In this document: piece after piece, positions 19,601 to 28,726 of the stretch
Position numbering within the stretch: position 1 is the first letter of the stretch
Layout of the letters: the number at the start of each line of letters is the position of its first letter
Assembly: GCF_001458215.1 (NCBI RefSeq)
Contig: NZ_CYTW01000006.1
Location: forward strand, 1-64,000
Direction of reading: 5' to 3'
DNA: 64,000 bases
From: Shimia thalassica
GTDB taxonomy: Bacteria; Pseudomonadota; Alphaproteobacteria; Rhodobacterales; Rhodobacteraceae
Notes under the pieces: model-generated
What the model was told of the DNA's origin: nothing
Database searches by the model: none
Seen by the model: only the letters and a program-made list of their open reading frames with translations
Position numbers and translations under genes: made by a program

Positions 19601-22600
19601 ACAACCGCTATGTCCTTGCGCCAGAGCGCGGTCGCGACGGGTATGATGCGCTTGTCAGGGATTTGATGACGGCCGGTGTTGCGCCAGACCGTGTTGTGCA
19701 TATGTGGCTGTGCACACGCGCCGAAACCTATCGCCCGGGAAGCAGTTTTTTCCACCGCAATCAGGAACAAGGGCTGTTCAGCCTGTTTTTCCTTGCGCAG
19801 GCAATGGCGGATGAAAATCTACCGATGCCCATCCATTCAACCGTGATCAGCTCTGGCGCCCTACAGGTTCGGGACGAACCTTTGCCCTATCCCGAAAAGG
19901 CGACGGTTCTTGGGGCGGTACAAGTGATCCCGCGCGAAATGCCGGGTTTGACCTGTGGCCTGATCGATCTCGATCCCTCAGAAACCAATGCGGATACCGT
20001 GCTGGAAGACCTGCTAGCACCGCCGCGCAACGCAATTGTGGCGTATCGGTCGGGCAAACGGTTCGAACGCGGATATCGCCAACAGCCTCTTTCTTCTGAA
20101 GAAGCGGTTTTGAAGAAAGGTGCGACCTATCTGATTACAGGCGGGTTTGGCGGTATTGGCCTTACTGTGGCGGAACGGATGGTGCGCACCAATGGCGCAA
20201 ATGTTGTCCTTTTGGGACGAGAGGCCTTGCCTGAGCGCGAAGATTGGGCCGGATACCTTGCGGGTCATGGCCCCGCAGATCGCACGGCGCGCAAAATTCG
20301 GGCTGTCGAACGGCTAGAGAGCCTTGGCGGTAAGGTCCTGAGTGTTGCGGGTGACGTTTGTAACATTGATGACATGCAGCGCGTGTTGTCAGAAGCGGAA
20401 CAGGCATTTGGCAAGATCGATGGGGTCGTTCACGCCGCTGGCGTGATTGATGATGCGCCCTTTATGACCAAAACATCTGCCAATGTGGATGATGTGCTGG
20501 CTCCGAAACTGCACGGTACACAAGTTTTGGAAACCATCTTTCCGGACGGGTCTCTCGACTGGTTGGTTCTCTTTTCGTCGTCAAGCACGGCAACCGCACC
20601 GGCGGGCCAAATCGATTATGTTGCGGCCAACGCCTATCTGAATGCCTATGCCCAGTCGCGCCAGGGAGACAAAACCCGTGTTGTGGCAATCAACTGGGGC
20701 ATCTGGTCGGATGTAGGCATGGCGGCGGATGCTGTTGCGGCGATTTCAGGCGTCCAAGCACCCTCGGAACGCCAGCAAACAAATGCTGCACTTCTTGATA
20801 CATCAGGATTTGATGCCGACGGACATCGGGTGTTTTTTACCACGCTCAGTCCCGAAACCCATTGGGTGCTGTCCGAACATCGCACCAAAGAGGGCGAAGC
20901 GGTCTTTCCAGGCACGGGTTATCTCGAAGTTCTTTCAGAAGCATGGACCGCCCAAGGAGAGACAGGTCCATTTGAAATTCGTGATTTGACCTTCTTGCGT
21001 GCGCTTCCGGTTGCGGACAACGCCACAGAAGAGTTGCGCGTCCGGATGATGCGCACCGACGAAGGCTATAAAGTCGAATTTCACACCGAATGTCTGTTTG
21101 AGGGGCAAAAGGCATATCAGCTTCACGCAGAAGCCCGCCTTTTGCCTTTGTCGCCAAACAAACCGGCCACCGAAACGGTTCCTGTGGATTTGCAAGGATT
21201 GGAAACGGGCCCCGCTCTGGTTTCACCTCAAGAGGCGCATTTGAATTTCGGCCCACGCTGGAAGGTTCTCCAAAAAACCACGACCTCTGGCACTGCCGGG
21301 TTCGCCCGTCTTCATCTGGATGATGCTTTTGCATCGGACTTGGGGGAAGGCGGTTTTGCCTTGCACCCCGGCCTTCTGGATTTGGCCACCGGATGGGCGA
21401 TGAGCCTGATCCCGGGTTATGGTGCGGCGCATCTGTGGGTGCCGGTTTCCTATGGTCAGCTCAAAGCCTGGGAAACGTTGCCTCAGGACCTTGTGAGCCA
21501 CGTTCACCTTGTTAATGGAAGTGCCGAAACCGGCATTGCGTCGTTTGATGTCACACTGATGGATATATCCGGCAACGTGTGTGTCGAAGTGCACGGTCTG
21601 ACCATCAAAAAGGTTGAAACATCAGCAGGCTTTGCTGCCGCGCCGGCCTTGCGTCGCAACGAGGTTGAATTCGAAGCGGGATCGTCCGACCGGCCCATGT
21701 CTGCTGCCGAAGAACGATTGGCGCATAACCTGTCCCAAGGGATTCCCTCGCAAGATGGGGCCGATCTGTTCGAAGCGGCGCTGGGATCAGGACGGTCTCA
21801 GGTGATCATGTCGTCCCTTGATCTTGAGGCGCTTATTGCACAAGCCGCGCAGGGGGCAGATGAATCGTCTGTTGTGCATGACGGGTTTGAACGGCCGGAG
21901 CTGGAAACCGATTTTGTTGCGCCTTCCAATGATATCGAGCGCACGCTGGCCGGTTTCTGGCAAGAGTTGCTCGGGGTGTCCGAGGTCGGCACGCAAGACA
22001 GCTTCTTTGATCTTGGCGGGCATTCCCTGATTGCGGTGCGCCTCTTTGCGATGGTGAAAAAGGCTTATTGCATCGAGTTTCCAATTTCGATTTTGTTCGA
22101 AGCCCCCACCATTGCCAAATGCGCAGAATTGATCGCCGAACGTGTTGGCCCCCAAGAAGACGGGCAGACTTCGACAGATGTGGCGCGTCCCGAAGAGACC
22201 GAACGGCGATTTACCCATCTTGTGCCGATGCATTCGGGCGAAGGTGGCTCTCGTACACCGTTTTTCCTTGTTGCGGGGATGTTCGGCAACGTTCTGAACC
22301 TGCGCCATCTGGCACATCTTCTCGGTGCGGATCGGCCCTTCTATGGGTTGCAGGCACGAGGGTTGTATGGTGACGCCGACCCGCACGAGGACCTGATCGA
22401 AGCCGCGCGCGACTACATCGCCGAAATGCGACAGGTTCAGCCCAAGGGCCCCTATCTGCTCGGCGGTTTCTCGGGTGGGGGTATCACTGCTTTCGAGATC
22501 GCCCATCAGCTCGAAGCGGCTGGCGAAGAGGTTGCTTTGATCGCGCTGCTGGATACGCCCTTGCCTGTGCGCCGTGCCTTGAGTTTCGAAGACCGGATGC

Positions 22601-23070
22601 GCATTCAAATGCAAGAGTTGCGGTCGGGTGGTTTGGCCTACCCCGCCAAATGGTTGCAGAACCGCATTCGCTGGGAGATGGAAAAACGACGCGCGCCCGA
22701 CGTCGGCGAAGATACGCAAACTGCAGACACACAGTTCCACAATGAAGAAATCGAAGCCGCATTTCTGAGGGCAGTGGAATCTTATCCGATGCGTCCCTGG
22801 ACCGGCCGGATGTCTTTGTTCCGCCCGCCATTGGCCGGAAAATGGGATATGGGTGACGGGCGTATGGTCGATCACCAACGCGCATATGTCTTCCATGACA
22901 ACGATTGGGGACAGTTTGTGCCGGGGATCGAGGTGGTCGAGGTTCCGGGAGATCACGATTCAATGGTGTTGGAGCCAAACGTGCGCGTTCTGGCCGCCCG
23001 CATGAAACGGGCCATCGAAACCGCAGAGCGCGACATCACTCTTGCCGCACGACAAGAGGCCGCAGAATGA
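16672..23070 (+). CDS. Type I modular polyketide synthase, KS-AT-KR-DH-ACP-TE
   Basis: A 2132-residue single-module PKS. KS: residues 10-440, with catalytic C184 (TACSTS), H320 (HGTGT) and H360 (NIGHLD). AT: about 540-840, with S633 in GHSMG; the usual HAFH/YASH site reads IAAH, so the extender is not predictable. After a structural linker, the KR (about 1140-1360) has TGGFGGIG, a candidate Y1316 and a VIDD motif suggesting B-type reduction. A DH-like hot-dog domain (about 1395-1650) has its His motif one residue longer than usual, and Gly where the DxxxQ/H motif has Q or H. ACP: S1785 in LGGHSL. TE: S1934 in GGFSGGG, and H2095. KR before DH is not the standard order. The ATG at 16672 follows TGAGG; a TTG 12 bases earlier is weaker. 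It overlaps the next gene as ATGA. Confidence 0.93.
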   Translation: MVELDPVSTEDDIAIVGMAAHLPGADGIDAYWANLRDGIESIKSLSQSELEEAGESPSRMRHKNYVPSAAILEDFEKFDADFFGLSPKEAAIMDPQHRQFLEVSWQALENAAHPPETFNGPIGVFAGCGMGSYFYFNICSNPELVQNTGMFLLRHTGNDKDFLSTRLSHILNLTGPSLGLQTACSTSLVAVHYAAQSLLNGECDMAVAGGVTIELPHARGYIFEEGEILSPDGHCHAFDHRAQGTVFGSGAGAVVLRRLSDAIADGDHIWAVVKGSNVNNDGSAKAGYLAPSVDGQAEAIANAHALAGISAETIDYVECHGTGTYLGDPIEVAALTEAFRETTDDAGFCRIGSVKTNIGHLDTAAGAASLIKTALSLHHKQMAPTLGYEKPNPAIDFETSPFKVNDTLTDWVSHKGPRRAGVNSLGVGGTNAHVVLEEAPERPPSQEADWPFFPLVISGRTNKALDANAARLAAHLRENPDQPLADVAFTLKEGRRAFEKRRVIVAETHEEAAELLETNNPRRVFNHTADIDKPELVFMFPGGGAQYVGMARDLYETEPTFMEWMDRGFEYLETHSDEDLRALWLAEGEEAVRAATVLARPSAQLPLIMMVEYALAQLWISWGVAPAVLVGHSMGENTAAALAGVMSFEDCLGLVLLRGQLFDTVAPGGMLSVPLPLAEVQTYLDDRHDIASVNAPALTVISGPDQALQDLASKLALEEIETQRINIDIAAHSAMLEPILDRFRSYLASITLNAPNLPIVSNLTGAILKDEDAMSPDYWVAHLRNTVMFSDDISTLSQEKNRIYLEVGPGKALSSLTRMNGQVPNDKILSSLRHPDEELADDLFFLQVLGQLWACGVDVDWGQIWGDVPRQRVVLPTYAFQRSSYFIEPGSSVMTPPEADLMREEDRAKWSYVPSWTPQYAACDLDVTSELHLADKHSWLIFEDESGIGSNIAEKLQNAGHDVISVASGDKFGKIDDNRYVLAPERGRDGYDALVRDLMTAGVAPDRVVHMWLCTRAETYRPGSSFFHRNQEQGLFSLFFLAQAMADENLPMPIHSTVISSGALQVRDEPLPYPEKATVLGAVQVIPREMPGLTCGLIDLDPSETNADTVLEDLLAPPRNAIVAYRSGKRFERGYRQQPLSSEEAVLKKGATYLITGGFGGIGLTVAERMVRTNGANVVLLGREALPEREDWAGYLAGHGPADRTARKIRAVERLESLGGKVLSVAGDVCNIDDMQRVLSEAEQAFGKIDGVVHAAGVIDDAPFMTKTSANVDDVLAPKLHGTQVLETIFPDGSLDWLVLFSSSSTATAPAGQIDYVAANAYLNAYAQSRQGDKTRVVAINWGIWSDVGMAADAVAAISGVQAPSERQQTNAALLDTSGFDADGHRVFFTTLSPETHWVLSEHRTKEGEAVFPGTGYLEVLSEAWTAQGETGPFEIRDLTFLRALPVADNATEELRVRMMRTDEGYKVEFHTECLFEGQKAYQLHAEARLLPLSPNKPATETVPVDLQGLETGPALVSPQEAHLNFGPRWKVLQKTTTSGTAGFARLHLDDAFASDLGEGGFALHPGLLDLATGWAMSLIPGYGAAHLWVPVSYGQLKAWETLPQDLVSHVHLVNGSAETGIASFDVTLMDISGNVCVEVHGLTIKKVETSAGFAAAPALRRNEVEFEAGSSDRPMSAAEERLAHNLSQGIPSQDGADLFEAALGSGRSQVIMSSLDLEALIAQAAQGADESSVVHDGFERPELETDFVAPSNDIERTLAGFWQELLGVSEVGTQDSFFDLGGHSLIAVRLFAMVKKAYCIEFPISILFEAPTIAKCAELIAERVGPQEDGQTSTDVARPEETERRFTHLVPMHSGEGGSRTPFFLVAGMFGNVLNLRHLAHLLGADRPFYGLQARGLYGDADPHEDLIEAARDYIAEMRQVQPKGPYLLGGFSGGGITAFEIAHQLEAAGEEVALIALLDTPLPVRRALSFEDRMRIQMQELRSGGLAYPAKWLQNRIRWEMEKRRAPDVGEDTQTADTQFHNEEIEAAFLRAVESYPMRPWTGRMSLFRPPLAGKWDMGDGRMVDHQRAYVFHDNDWGQFVPGIEVVEVPGDHDSMVLEPNVRVLAARMKRAIETAERDITLAARQEAAE

Positions 23071-24080
23071 CCCGGACCGTCACACTTCTTGCAGTCGTTT
23101 TGAACTATCGAACGCCGGATATGACGGCGGACGCGGTTGATGCGGCTTTGAAGGAAATGGAAGGCTTGGACGGGCATCTGGTTCTGGTCGACAACGACTC
23201 TCAAGACGGCTCGTTCGAGGCACTGTGCCAAGCGGCGATTGATCGGGGCTGGCAAGACCACGTGACGGTTGTTCAGTCCGGCAATAACGGTGGTTTTGGG
23301 GCTGGTAACAACTTTGGAATTCGCACGGGGCTATCTCTGTGTGACCCCGAGTTTGTCTACATCCTGAATTCCGATGCATTTCCGGACAGTCGATCAATTG
23401 GCCGTCTGGTGGACACCCTGCGAAATCACCCCGATGTCGGGATTGCAGGCAGCTATATCCACGGGCCTGACGATGCGCCGCATATTACGGCCTTTCGGTT
23501 CCCGACCATTGCCGGTGAATTCGAAGGTGCCGCGCGTATTGGACCCATCAGCCGTGTACTGAAACGGTCAATCGTGCCTTTGCCGCTTCCGGAAACCACG
23601 TGCGAAGTCGATTGGCTTGCCGGGGCAAGCATGATGATCCGGCCAGATGTTCTCGAGGCGATTGGCCTGTTTGATGAAACGTTCTTTCTTTATTTCGAGG
23701 AAACGGATCTCTGCCTTCGCGCACAACGCGCGGGCTGGAAAACCCTGTATGTCAGGGACAGCGCGGTCACCCACATCGGGTCCGTGTCAACCGGCATGAA
23801 AACATGGGAGCGCATGCCAACCTATTGGTTTGACTCGCGGCGCTACTATTTCACCATGAACCATGGAAAAACCTATGCTGCGATGGCCACAATCGCACAT
23901 GTGGCGGGCGCGGGATTGTGGCGCATTTGGCGTATTCTGACGGGCAAGCCAAAACGTGATCCTGAGCATTTTCTCAGGGACCTAGTGACGCATGATGTGC
24001 AATGGCGCGCGCCTTTCGAGCGCAGCGCACCATCATATGCTCCGATGCCCATGTCACCGCAAGAGGGAGGTGTCTTATGA
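23067..24080 (+). CDS. Glycosyltransferase family 2, rhamnosyltransferase-like
   Basis: A 337-residue cytoplasmic GT-A enzyme. The N-terminal VVLNYRTPDMT segment, VDNDSQDGS, the NNGGFGAGNNFG loop, ILNSDAFP as the metal/donor motif, and the C-terminal FFLYFEETDLCLRAQRAGW are those of the rhamnosyl-type GT2 group. It sits between the PKS and the NRPS, overlapping both by four bases (ATGA at each end). That is unusual for a sugar transferase and is the strongest positional hint that the polyketide/peptide and the sugar end up on the same molecule. The donor sugar is not determinable here. Confidence 0.9.
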   Translation: MTRTVTLLAVVLNYRTPDMTADAVDAALKEMEGLDGHLVLVDNDSQDGSFEALCQAAIDRGWQDHVTVVQSGNNGGFGAGNNFGIRTGLSLCDPEFVYILNSDAFPDSRSIGRLVDTLRNHPDVGIAGSYIHGPDDAPHITAFRFPTIAGEFEGAARIGPISRVLKRSIVPLPLPETTCEVDWLAGASMMIRPDVLEAIGLFDETFFLYFEETDLCLRAQRAGWKTLYVRDSAVTHIGSVSTGMKTWERMPTYWFDSRRYYFTMNHGKTYAAMATIAHVAGAGLWRIWRILTGKPKRDPEHFLRDLVTHDVQWRAPFERSAPSYAPMPMSPQEGGVL

Positions 24081-27000
24081 CAACCCAAATTGAAATGACT
24101 GCCGTTCTTATCGGGAATGAATCTCTGCTTGTGCAATGCGCGGAAATCTGGCGGCAATCCGGCCACAGGATTCAGGCGGTTGTGACGCGTTCGCGAGAGA
24201 ATGCAAAATGGGCAAGGGATGCCGGCGTGACGGTCATCTCTTCGGATGATGACCTTGGCGCTGCATTGGCAGGACTGGACTTTGACTGGCTGCTGAGCAT
24301 TGCCAACCTTGATATGCTGGCGCAGGGGGTTCTCGATCTGCCCCAACGGGGCGCGGTGAACTTTCACGACGGTCCACTGCCGTCATATGCAGGTCTGAAT
24401 GCACCTGTTTGGGCGCGGATGTACCAAGAGCCCAAGCATGGCATCACATGGCATATGATGGCAAAAGGGGCCGACAGGGGCGATATTCTTGTTCAGCGCA
24501 TGTTTGATATTTCGCCTTCGGACACGGCGCTCACCCTGAACACCAAGTGTTACGAAGCCGCGATCGACAGCTTTCCCGATCTTTTGGACGGCCTGTCCCA
24601 AGATGTACCGCCGTCAAAACCTCAGGATTTTCAGAACCGAAGCTATTTTGGCAAGTCTGCCCGTCCTGCGGCCGCAGCGCGTCTTGATTTCCGACTGGAT
24701 GCCCAAGAACTGGTGGCGCTGGTCAAGGCACTTGATCACGGGGATTACTGGAATCCATTGTCCTGCCCCAAGATCGTCGCCGCAGGTCAGGTTCTTTGCG
24801 TTTCAACGGCTGAATTGGCAGGCCCCGAGGTGGGACATGGTCTTCCTGGAACGGTGCTTTCTGCTGATACAGAGACGCTTACGCTGTCTTGCGGGCGCGG
24901 CGCCATTATCCTTGGTGGCATCACAGACAGCGCTGGGCATCCTGTTGCGCCGCTGCGTCTGGTCTCTGTTGGCAATACTCTCCCGTCGCTAGAGCGCGAT
25001 GCAGCTGTCGAATTGACCAACACGATGGAGACGGTTCTGAAGGGGGAATCCTTTTGGCGAAACGTTCTGCCCGCGTTTCATGGTGCCCGTCTTCCCCTGA
25101 TTTCTGATGCCAGCGATCTTGCGGAAATACGCCGTCTATCAATGACGCTGCCCGATGATCTGGCCCCTGAGGATATGGTTGCCCTCGTCTGTCTTTGGGC
25201 GGACCGCAGTGGCGTCCCTGCGCCTTTTGACATTGCGTTTCGAAACGAGGCTCCGCGGGCAAAAGGGTATTTGAACCATTGGGTCCCCTTGCGTCTTCCC
25301 AAAGAGACCGCGCATTCCCTTCACGATGTGAAGGCTCATGCCCGCAACGCCTTAGATAAAATTTCGGATAAAGGCACCTTTGCCTGTGATCTGGTGTTGC
25401 GAGATCCCGGCATTCAACCCCTGTCGACCCCCGACATTGCGTTGACCTTCGAAGATGATGTCTCGCACGTTGATGGCGCGGCGGTGACGATAGGCTTTGC
25501 GGGCGCTGGTAAAGCCAGCTTTAGCTTCGATGCATCCCGTGTGCCGTCGTCTCATGCAGAGCGGCTTCTCGAACGTCTGGTCTTTTTGGCCGCGCAATGG
25601 AGCGCGGCGTCGCCCACAGACGACGTCACGACTCTCAATGCGATGCCGCAAGGAGAACAGGACGAAACCCTGCATCTGTGGAACGCCACCGAGGCGGATT
25701 TTGATGCCGGTTTCAGCATGCACAAACAGTTTGAAAAACAGTGCGAGCTGACCCCCGACGCAATTGCACTGGTGTTTGAAAATCAGTCTCTAACATACCG
25801 GGAATTGAACCTACGCGCCAACCAGACGGCACGTGTTCTGCAAGCGATGCACGTCACAACAGGGTCCCTTGTTGGCCTGTATTGCCGCCGTTCAGTCGAG
25901 CTTGTTGTGTCTGCATTGGCCATTCTCAAGGCTGGCGCGGCATATGTGCCGATGGATCCGGCATATCCTGCGGATCGGATCGCCCACTTTATCCGCGACA
26001 GCGAGGCCGATGTTATCGTCACGCAAAATGATCTGGCCCACACATTGCCCGAGAGCAAAGCGGCGCAACTCTTGGTGGATAGCGATCCGCGTATTTCTGC
26101 TGCGGATGCGACCAATCTGGCTGCGGACACCTCGGGTGCGGATCTGGCCTATGTGATTTACACATCTGGTTCGACGGGGCTGCCCAAGGGCGTGATGGTG
26201 TCGCATCAAAACGTCTCGAACTTCTTTCTGGGTATGGACGAACGGGTGGCGCATGATCCGGCAGGTGCATGGCTTGCAGTCACAAGCCTGTCTTTTGATA
26301 TCTCGGTGCTCGAACTGTTCTACAGCCTCGCGCGTGGCTTCAAACTGGTGCTGAGTGGGGATGAAAGCCGCACACAGATTTCCAACGGACATGTTCCAAC
26401 CAGCGAAAAAGGCATGGAGTTTTCGGTCTATTACTGGGGCAACGATGATGCGCCAGGTCCGAAGAAATACGAACTTCTGTTGGAAGGGGCGAAATTTGCC
26501 GACCAGAACGGGTTTTGCGCGGTCTGGACGCCCGAACGGCATTTCCATGCCTTTGGTGGACCTTATCCGAACCCCTCTGTGACGGGGGCTGCGGTTGCTG
26601 CCGTTACGAAAAACATTGGTGTGCGCGCTGGCAGCTGTGTTGCGCCCCTTCACCACACCGCGCGGCTTGCCGAAGAATGGGCCGTGATTGACAATCTGAC
26701 CGCCGGACGGGCTGGTTTGGCGATTGCCTCTGGCTGGCAGCCGGATGATTTTGTTTTGCGTCCTGAAAATACGCCGCCCAGAAACCGCGATGCCATGTTC
26801 GAACAGATGGATGAACTGCGTCGGTTGTGGCGCGGTGAACCTGTCGAGTTTCCACGCAAAGACGGCACCATGCATCCGGTTATGACGCAGCCGCGTCCGG
26901 TCTCGAAAGAGATTGAACTGTGGGTGACGACTGCGGGTAATCCCGAAACCTGGAAACAGGCCGGCCGTGCGGGTGCGCATATCCTGACGCACTTGTTGGG

Positions 27001-28726
27001 GCAAAGCATCAATGAGGTGGCTGAAAAGATTGGCCTCTATCATGCGGAACTGCGCGAGGCGGGATACGACACTGATGATTTCAAGGTCACGCTGATGTTG
27101 CACACCTTTTTGGCAGAGGACCGCGAAACAGCCCGAGAGATCGCGCGGGAACCGATGAAAGACTACCTGCGCAGCGCGGCGGGTCTTATCAAACAATATG
27201 CTTGGGCATTTCCGGCGTTCAAGAAACCCGAAGGCGTCAAGAACCCCTTTGAACTGGACCTTGGGGTGTTGTCGGATGATGAACTCGAAAGCATTCTGGA
27301 CTTTGCGTTCCTGCGGTATTTTGAAGATTCCGGTTTGTTCGGCACTGTGCAGGATGCGTTGGACCGTGTTGAAGCCCTGAAAAAGATAGGCGTCGGCGAA
27401 GTCGCCTGCCTGATCGACTATGGCATCGAAACCCCGACGGTCATGCAAAGTCTGGAACTTGTCGCAGAGGTTCTGAAGCGCGCCAATACGTCTGGTGCCT
27501 TGGCCGAAGACGATTTCTCGATCGCCGCCCAGATATTGCGCCACAAGGTGACCCACATGCAGTGCACGCCAAGCATGGCGCGGATGCTGACAATGAACGA
27601 CGAAGCACGCTTCGCCTTGGGCCAGCTGGAGCATCTCATGGTTGGCGGAGAAGCCTTGCCCGGCGCGCTGGTTTCCGAGTTGAAGACTTTGACACGAGCG
27701 GAAATCCTGAACATGTACGGGCCAACCGAGACAACCATCTGGTCGACCACCGCAGAGGCACAAATCACCGATGGTCTGGTCAGTATCGGAAAACCCATTG
27801 CCAACACGCAGATTTATATCTTGGACGAGGCCCGTTCCCCTGTGCCCGTGGGTGTTGCAGGTGAAATGTATATCGGCGGAGCAGGCGTCACTCCGGGGTA
27901 TTGGCACCGCGAGGATTTGACAGCGGACAGGTTTGTAGAAGACAGCATCGCAGGAACCCAAGGGCGCCTTTATCGCACAGGTGATCTGGTTCGGTGGCGG
28001 TCTGACGGAACACTCGAATTCCTCGGACGTGCGGACCATCAGGTGAAACTGCGGGGCTACCGGATTGAGCTGGGCGAAATCGAAGCCCTTCTGGAAGCGC
28101 AAGCTGGCATTGATCAGGCCGTTGTTATGGCCCGAGAAGACACCCCCGGTGACACGCGTCTTGTGGCCTATCTGAAAGGACAAGGCGCATCAGGCGCAGA
28201 GCAATTGCGGTCAATTCTGCAACAGGCATTGCCAGAATTCATGGTGCCTTCGCATTTTGTAGAGATCGATACCTTCCCGTTGACGCCGAACAAAAAGGTG
28301 GATCGCAAAGCACTGCCTGCGCCTTCGGCCAAAGACACAAACCGCGCGGCGCGCGTGACACAGGCTGCGGAACCCGCAAGCGGCACAGGCGCCAAAATTG
28401 CGGAAATCTGGTCGCGCGTTCTGGGTGTTCAAAACATCGCTTCCGGCGACAACTTCTTTGATCTCGGGGGGCACTCTCTCTTGGCGGTTCAGGCGCACCG
28501 CGAAATCCGGACAGAGCTTGAGGTGCCCAAACTAGGCATCACGGACATCTTCCGTTTTCCTGTTTTGTCCGATTTAGCGCGCAAAGTGGATGAACTCTCC
28601 GGAGGCGCCTCAGCGGCGGCTGCCGCGCCCATCAGTGACACGCCTCCTGCCGAGAAGGCGTCGGCGCGGTCCGATGCCATGTCCAAACGTCGTGCCATGC
28701 GCAGTAGACGCAGAATGAGGGCCTGA
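24077..28726 (+). CDS. NRPS: formyltransferase - partial C - A domain with inserted luciferase-like monooxygenase - PCP
   Basis: A 1549-residue single-module NRPS. Residues 1-310 are a formyltransferase with the N95-x-H97 pair in NFHDGPLP and D133 at the 38-residue spacing seen in Fmt. Residues about 320-530 resemble half a condensation domain with no HHxxxDG, so condensation is doubtful. The A domain starts near 548 with LTYREL, YTSGSTGLPKG (about 695) and SFDIS. At about 780-1130 it is interrupted by a flavin-dependent luciferase-like monooxygenase of the type databases call MupA/Atu3671. It resumes with NMYGPTETT (about 1212), YRTGDL and NKKVDRKALP. The hand-read specificity residues are D-I-L-Q-M-G-M-I-W-K, close to a glycine code. 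PCP S1467 is in LGGHSL. There is no TE. A GAGGGAGG precedes the ATG. Confidence 0.92.
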   Translation: MTTQIEMTAVLIGNESLLVQCAEIWRQSGHRIQAVVTRSRENAKWARDAGVTVISSDDDLGAALAGLDFDWLLSIANLDMLAQGVLDLPQRGAVNFHDGPLPSYAGLNAPVWARMYQEPKHGITWHMMAKGADRGDILVQRMFDISPSDTALTLNTKCYEAAIDSFPDLLDGLSQDVPPSKPQDFQNRSYFGKSARPAAAARLDFRLDAQELVALVKALDHGDYWNPLSCPKIVAAGQVLCVSTAELAGPEVGHGLPGTVLSADTETLTLSCGRGAIILGGITDSAGHPVAPLRLVSVGNTLPSLERDAAVELTNTMETVLKGESFWRNVLPAFHGARLPLISDASDLAEIRRLSMTLPDDLAPEDMVALVCLWADRSGVPAPFDIAFRNEAPRAKGYLNHWVPLRLPKETAHSLHDVKAHARNALDKISDKGTFACDLVLRDPGIQPLSTPDIALTFEDDVSHVDGAAVTIGFAGAGKASFSFDASRVPSSHAERLLERLVFLAAQWSAASPTDDVTTLNAMPQGEQDETLHLWNATEADFDAGFSMHKQFEKQCELTPDAIALVFENQSLTYRELNLRANQTARVLQAMHVTTGSLVGLYCRRSVELVVSALAILKAGAAYVPMDPAYPADRIAHFIRDSEADVIVTQNDLAHTLPESKAAQLLVDSDPRISAADATNLAADTSGADLAYVIYTSGSTGLPKGVMVSHQNVSNFFLGMDERVAHDPAGAWLAVTSLSFDISVLELFYSLARGFKLVLSGDESRTQISNGHVPTSEKGMEFSVYYWGNDDAPGPKKYELLLEGAKFADQNGFCAVWTPERHFHAFGGPYPNPSVTGAAVAAVTKNIGVRAGSCVAPLHHTARLAEEWAVIDNLTAGRAGLAIASGWQPDDFVLRPENTPPRNRDAMFEQMDELRRLWRGEPVEFPRKDGTMHPVMTQPRPVSKEIELWVTTAGNPETWKQAGRAGAHILTHLLGQSINEVAEKIGLYHAELREAGYDTDDFKVTLMLHTFLAEDRETAREIAREPMKDYLRSAAGLIKQYAWAFPAFKKPEGVKNPFELDLGVLSDDELESILDFAFLRYFEDSGLFGTVQDALDRVEALKKIGVGEVACLIDYGIETPTVMQSLELVAEVLKRANTSGALAEDDFSIAAQILRHKVTHMQCTPSMARMLTMNDEARFALGQLEHLMVGGEALPGALVSELKTLTRAEILNMYGPTETTIWSTTAEAQITDGLVSIGKPIANTQIYILDEARSPVPVGVAGEMYIGGAGVTPGYWHREDLTADRFVEDSIAGTQGRLYRTGDLVRWRSDGTLEFLGRADHQVKLRGYRIELGEIEALLEAQAGIDQAVVMAREDTPGDTRLVAYLKGQGASGAEQLRSILQQALPEFMVPSHFVEIDTFPLTPNKKVDRKALPAPSAKDTNRAARVTQAAEPASGTGAKIAEIWSRVLGVQNIASGDNFFDLGGHSLLAVQAHREIRTELEVPKLGITDIFRFPVLSDLARKVDELSGGASAAAAAPISDTPPAEKASARSDAMSKRRAMRSRRRMRA

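Noticed and set aside
26414..27430. Luciferase-like monooxygenase as a separate gene
   Set aside because: The reading frame is continuous with A-domain motifs on both sides, with no stop or ribosome binding site at the borders, so it is an inserted domain.
25892..28183. 763-codon frame antisense to the NRPS
   Set aside because: Fully inside the adenylation and monooxygenase coding region on the other strand, with no protein-like motifs.
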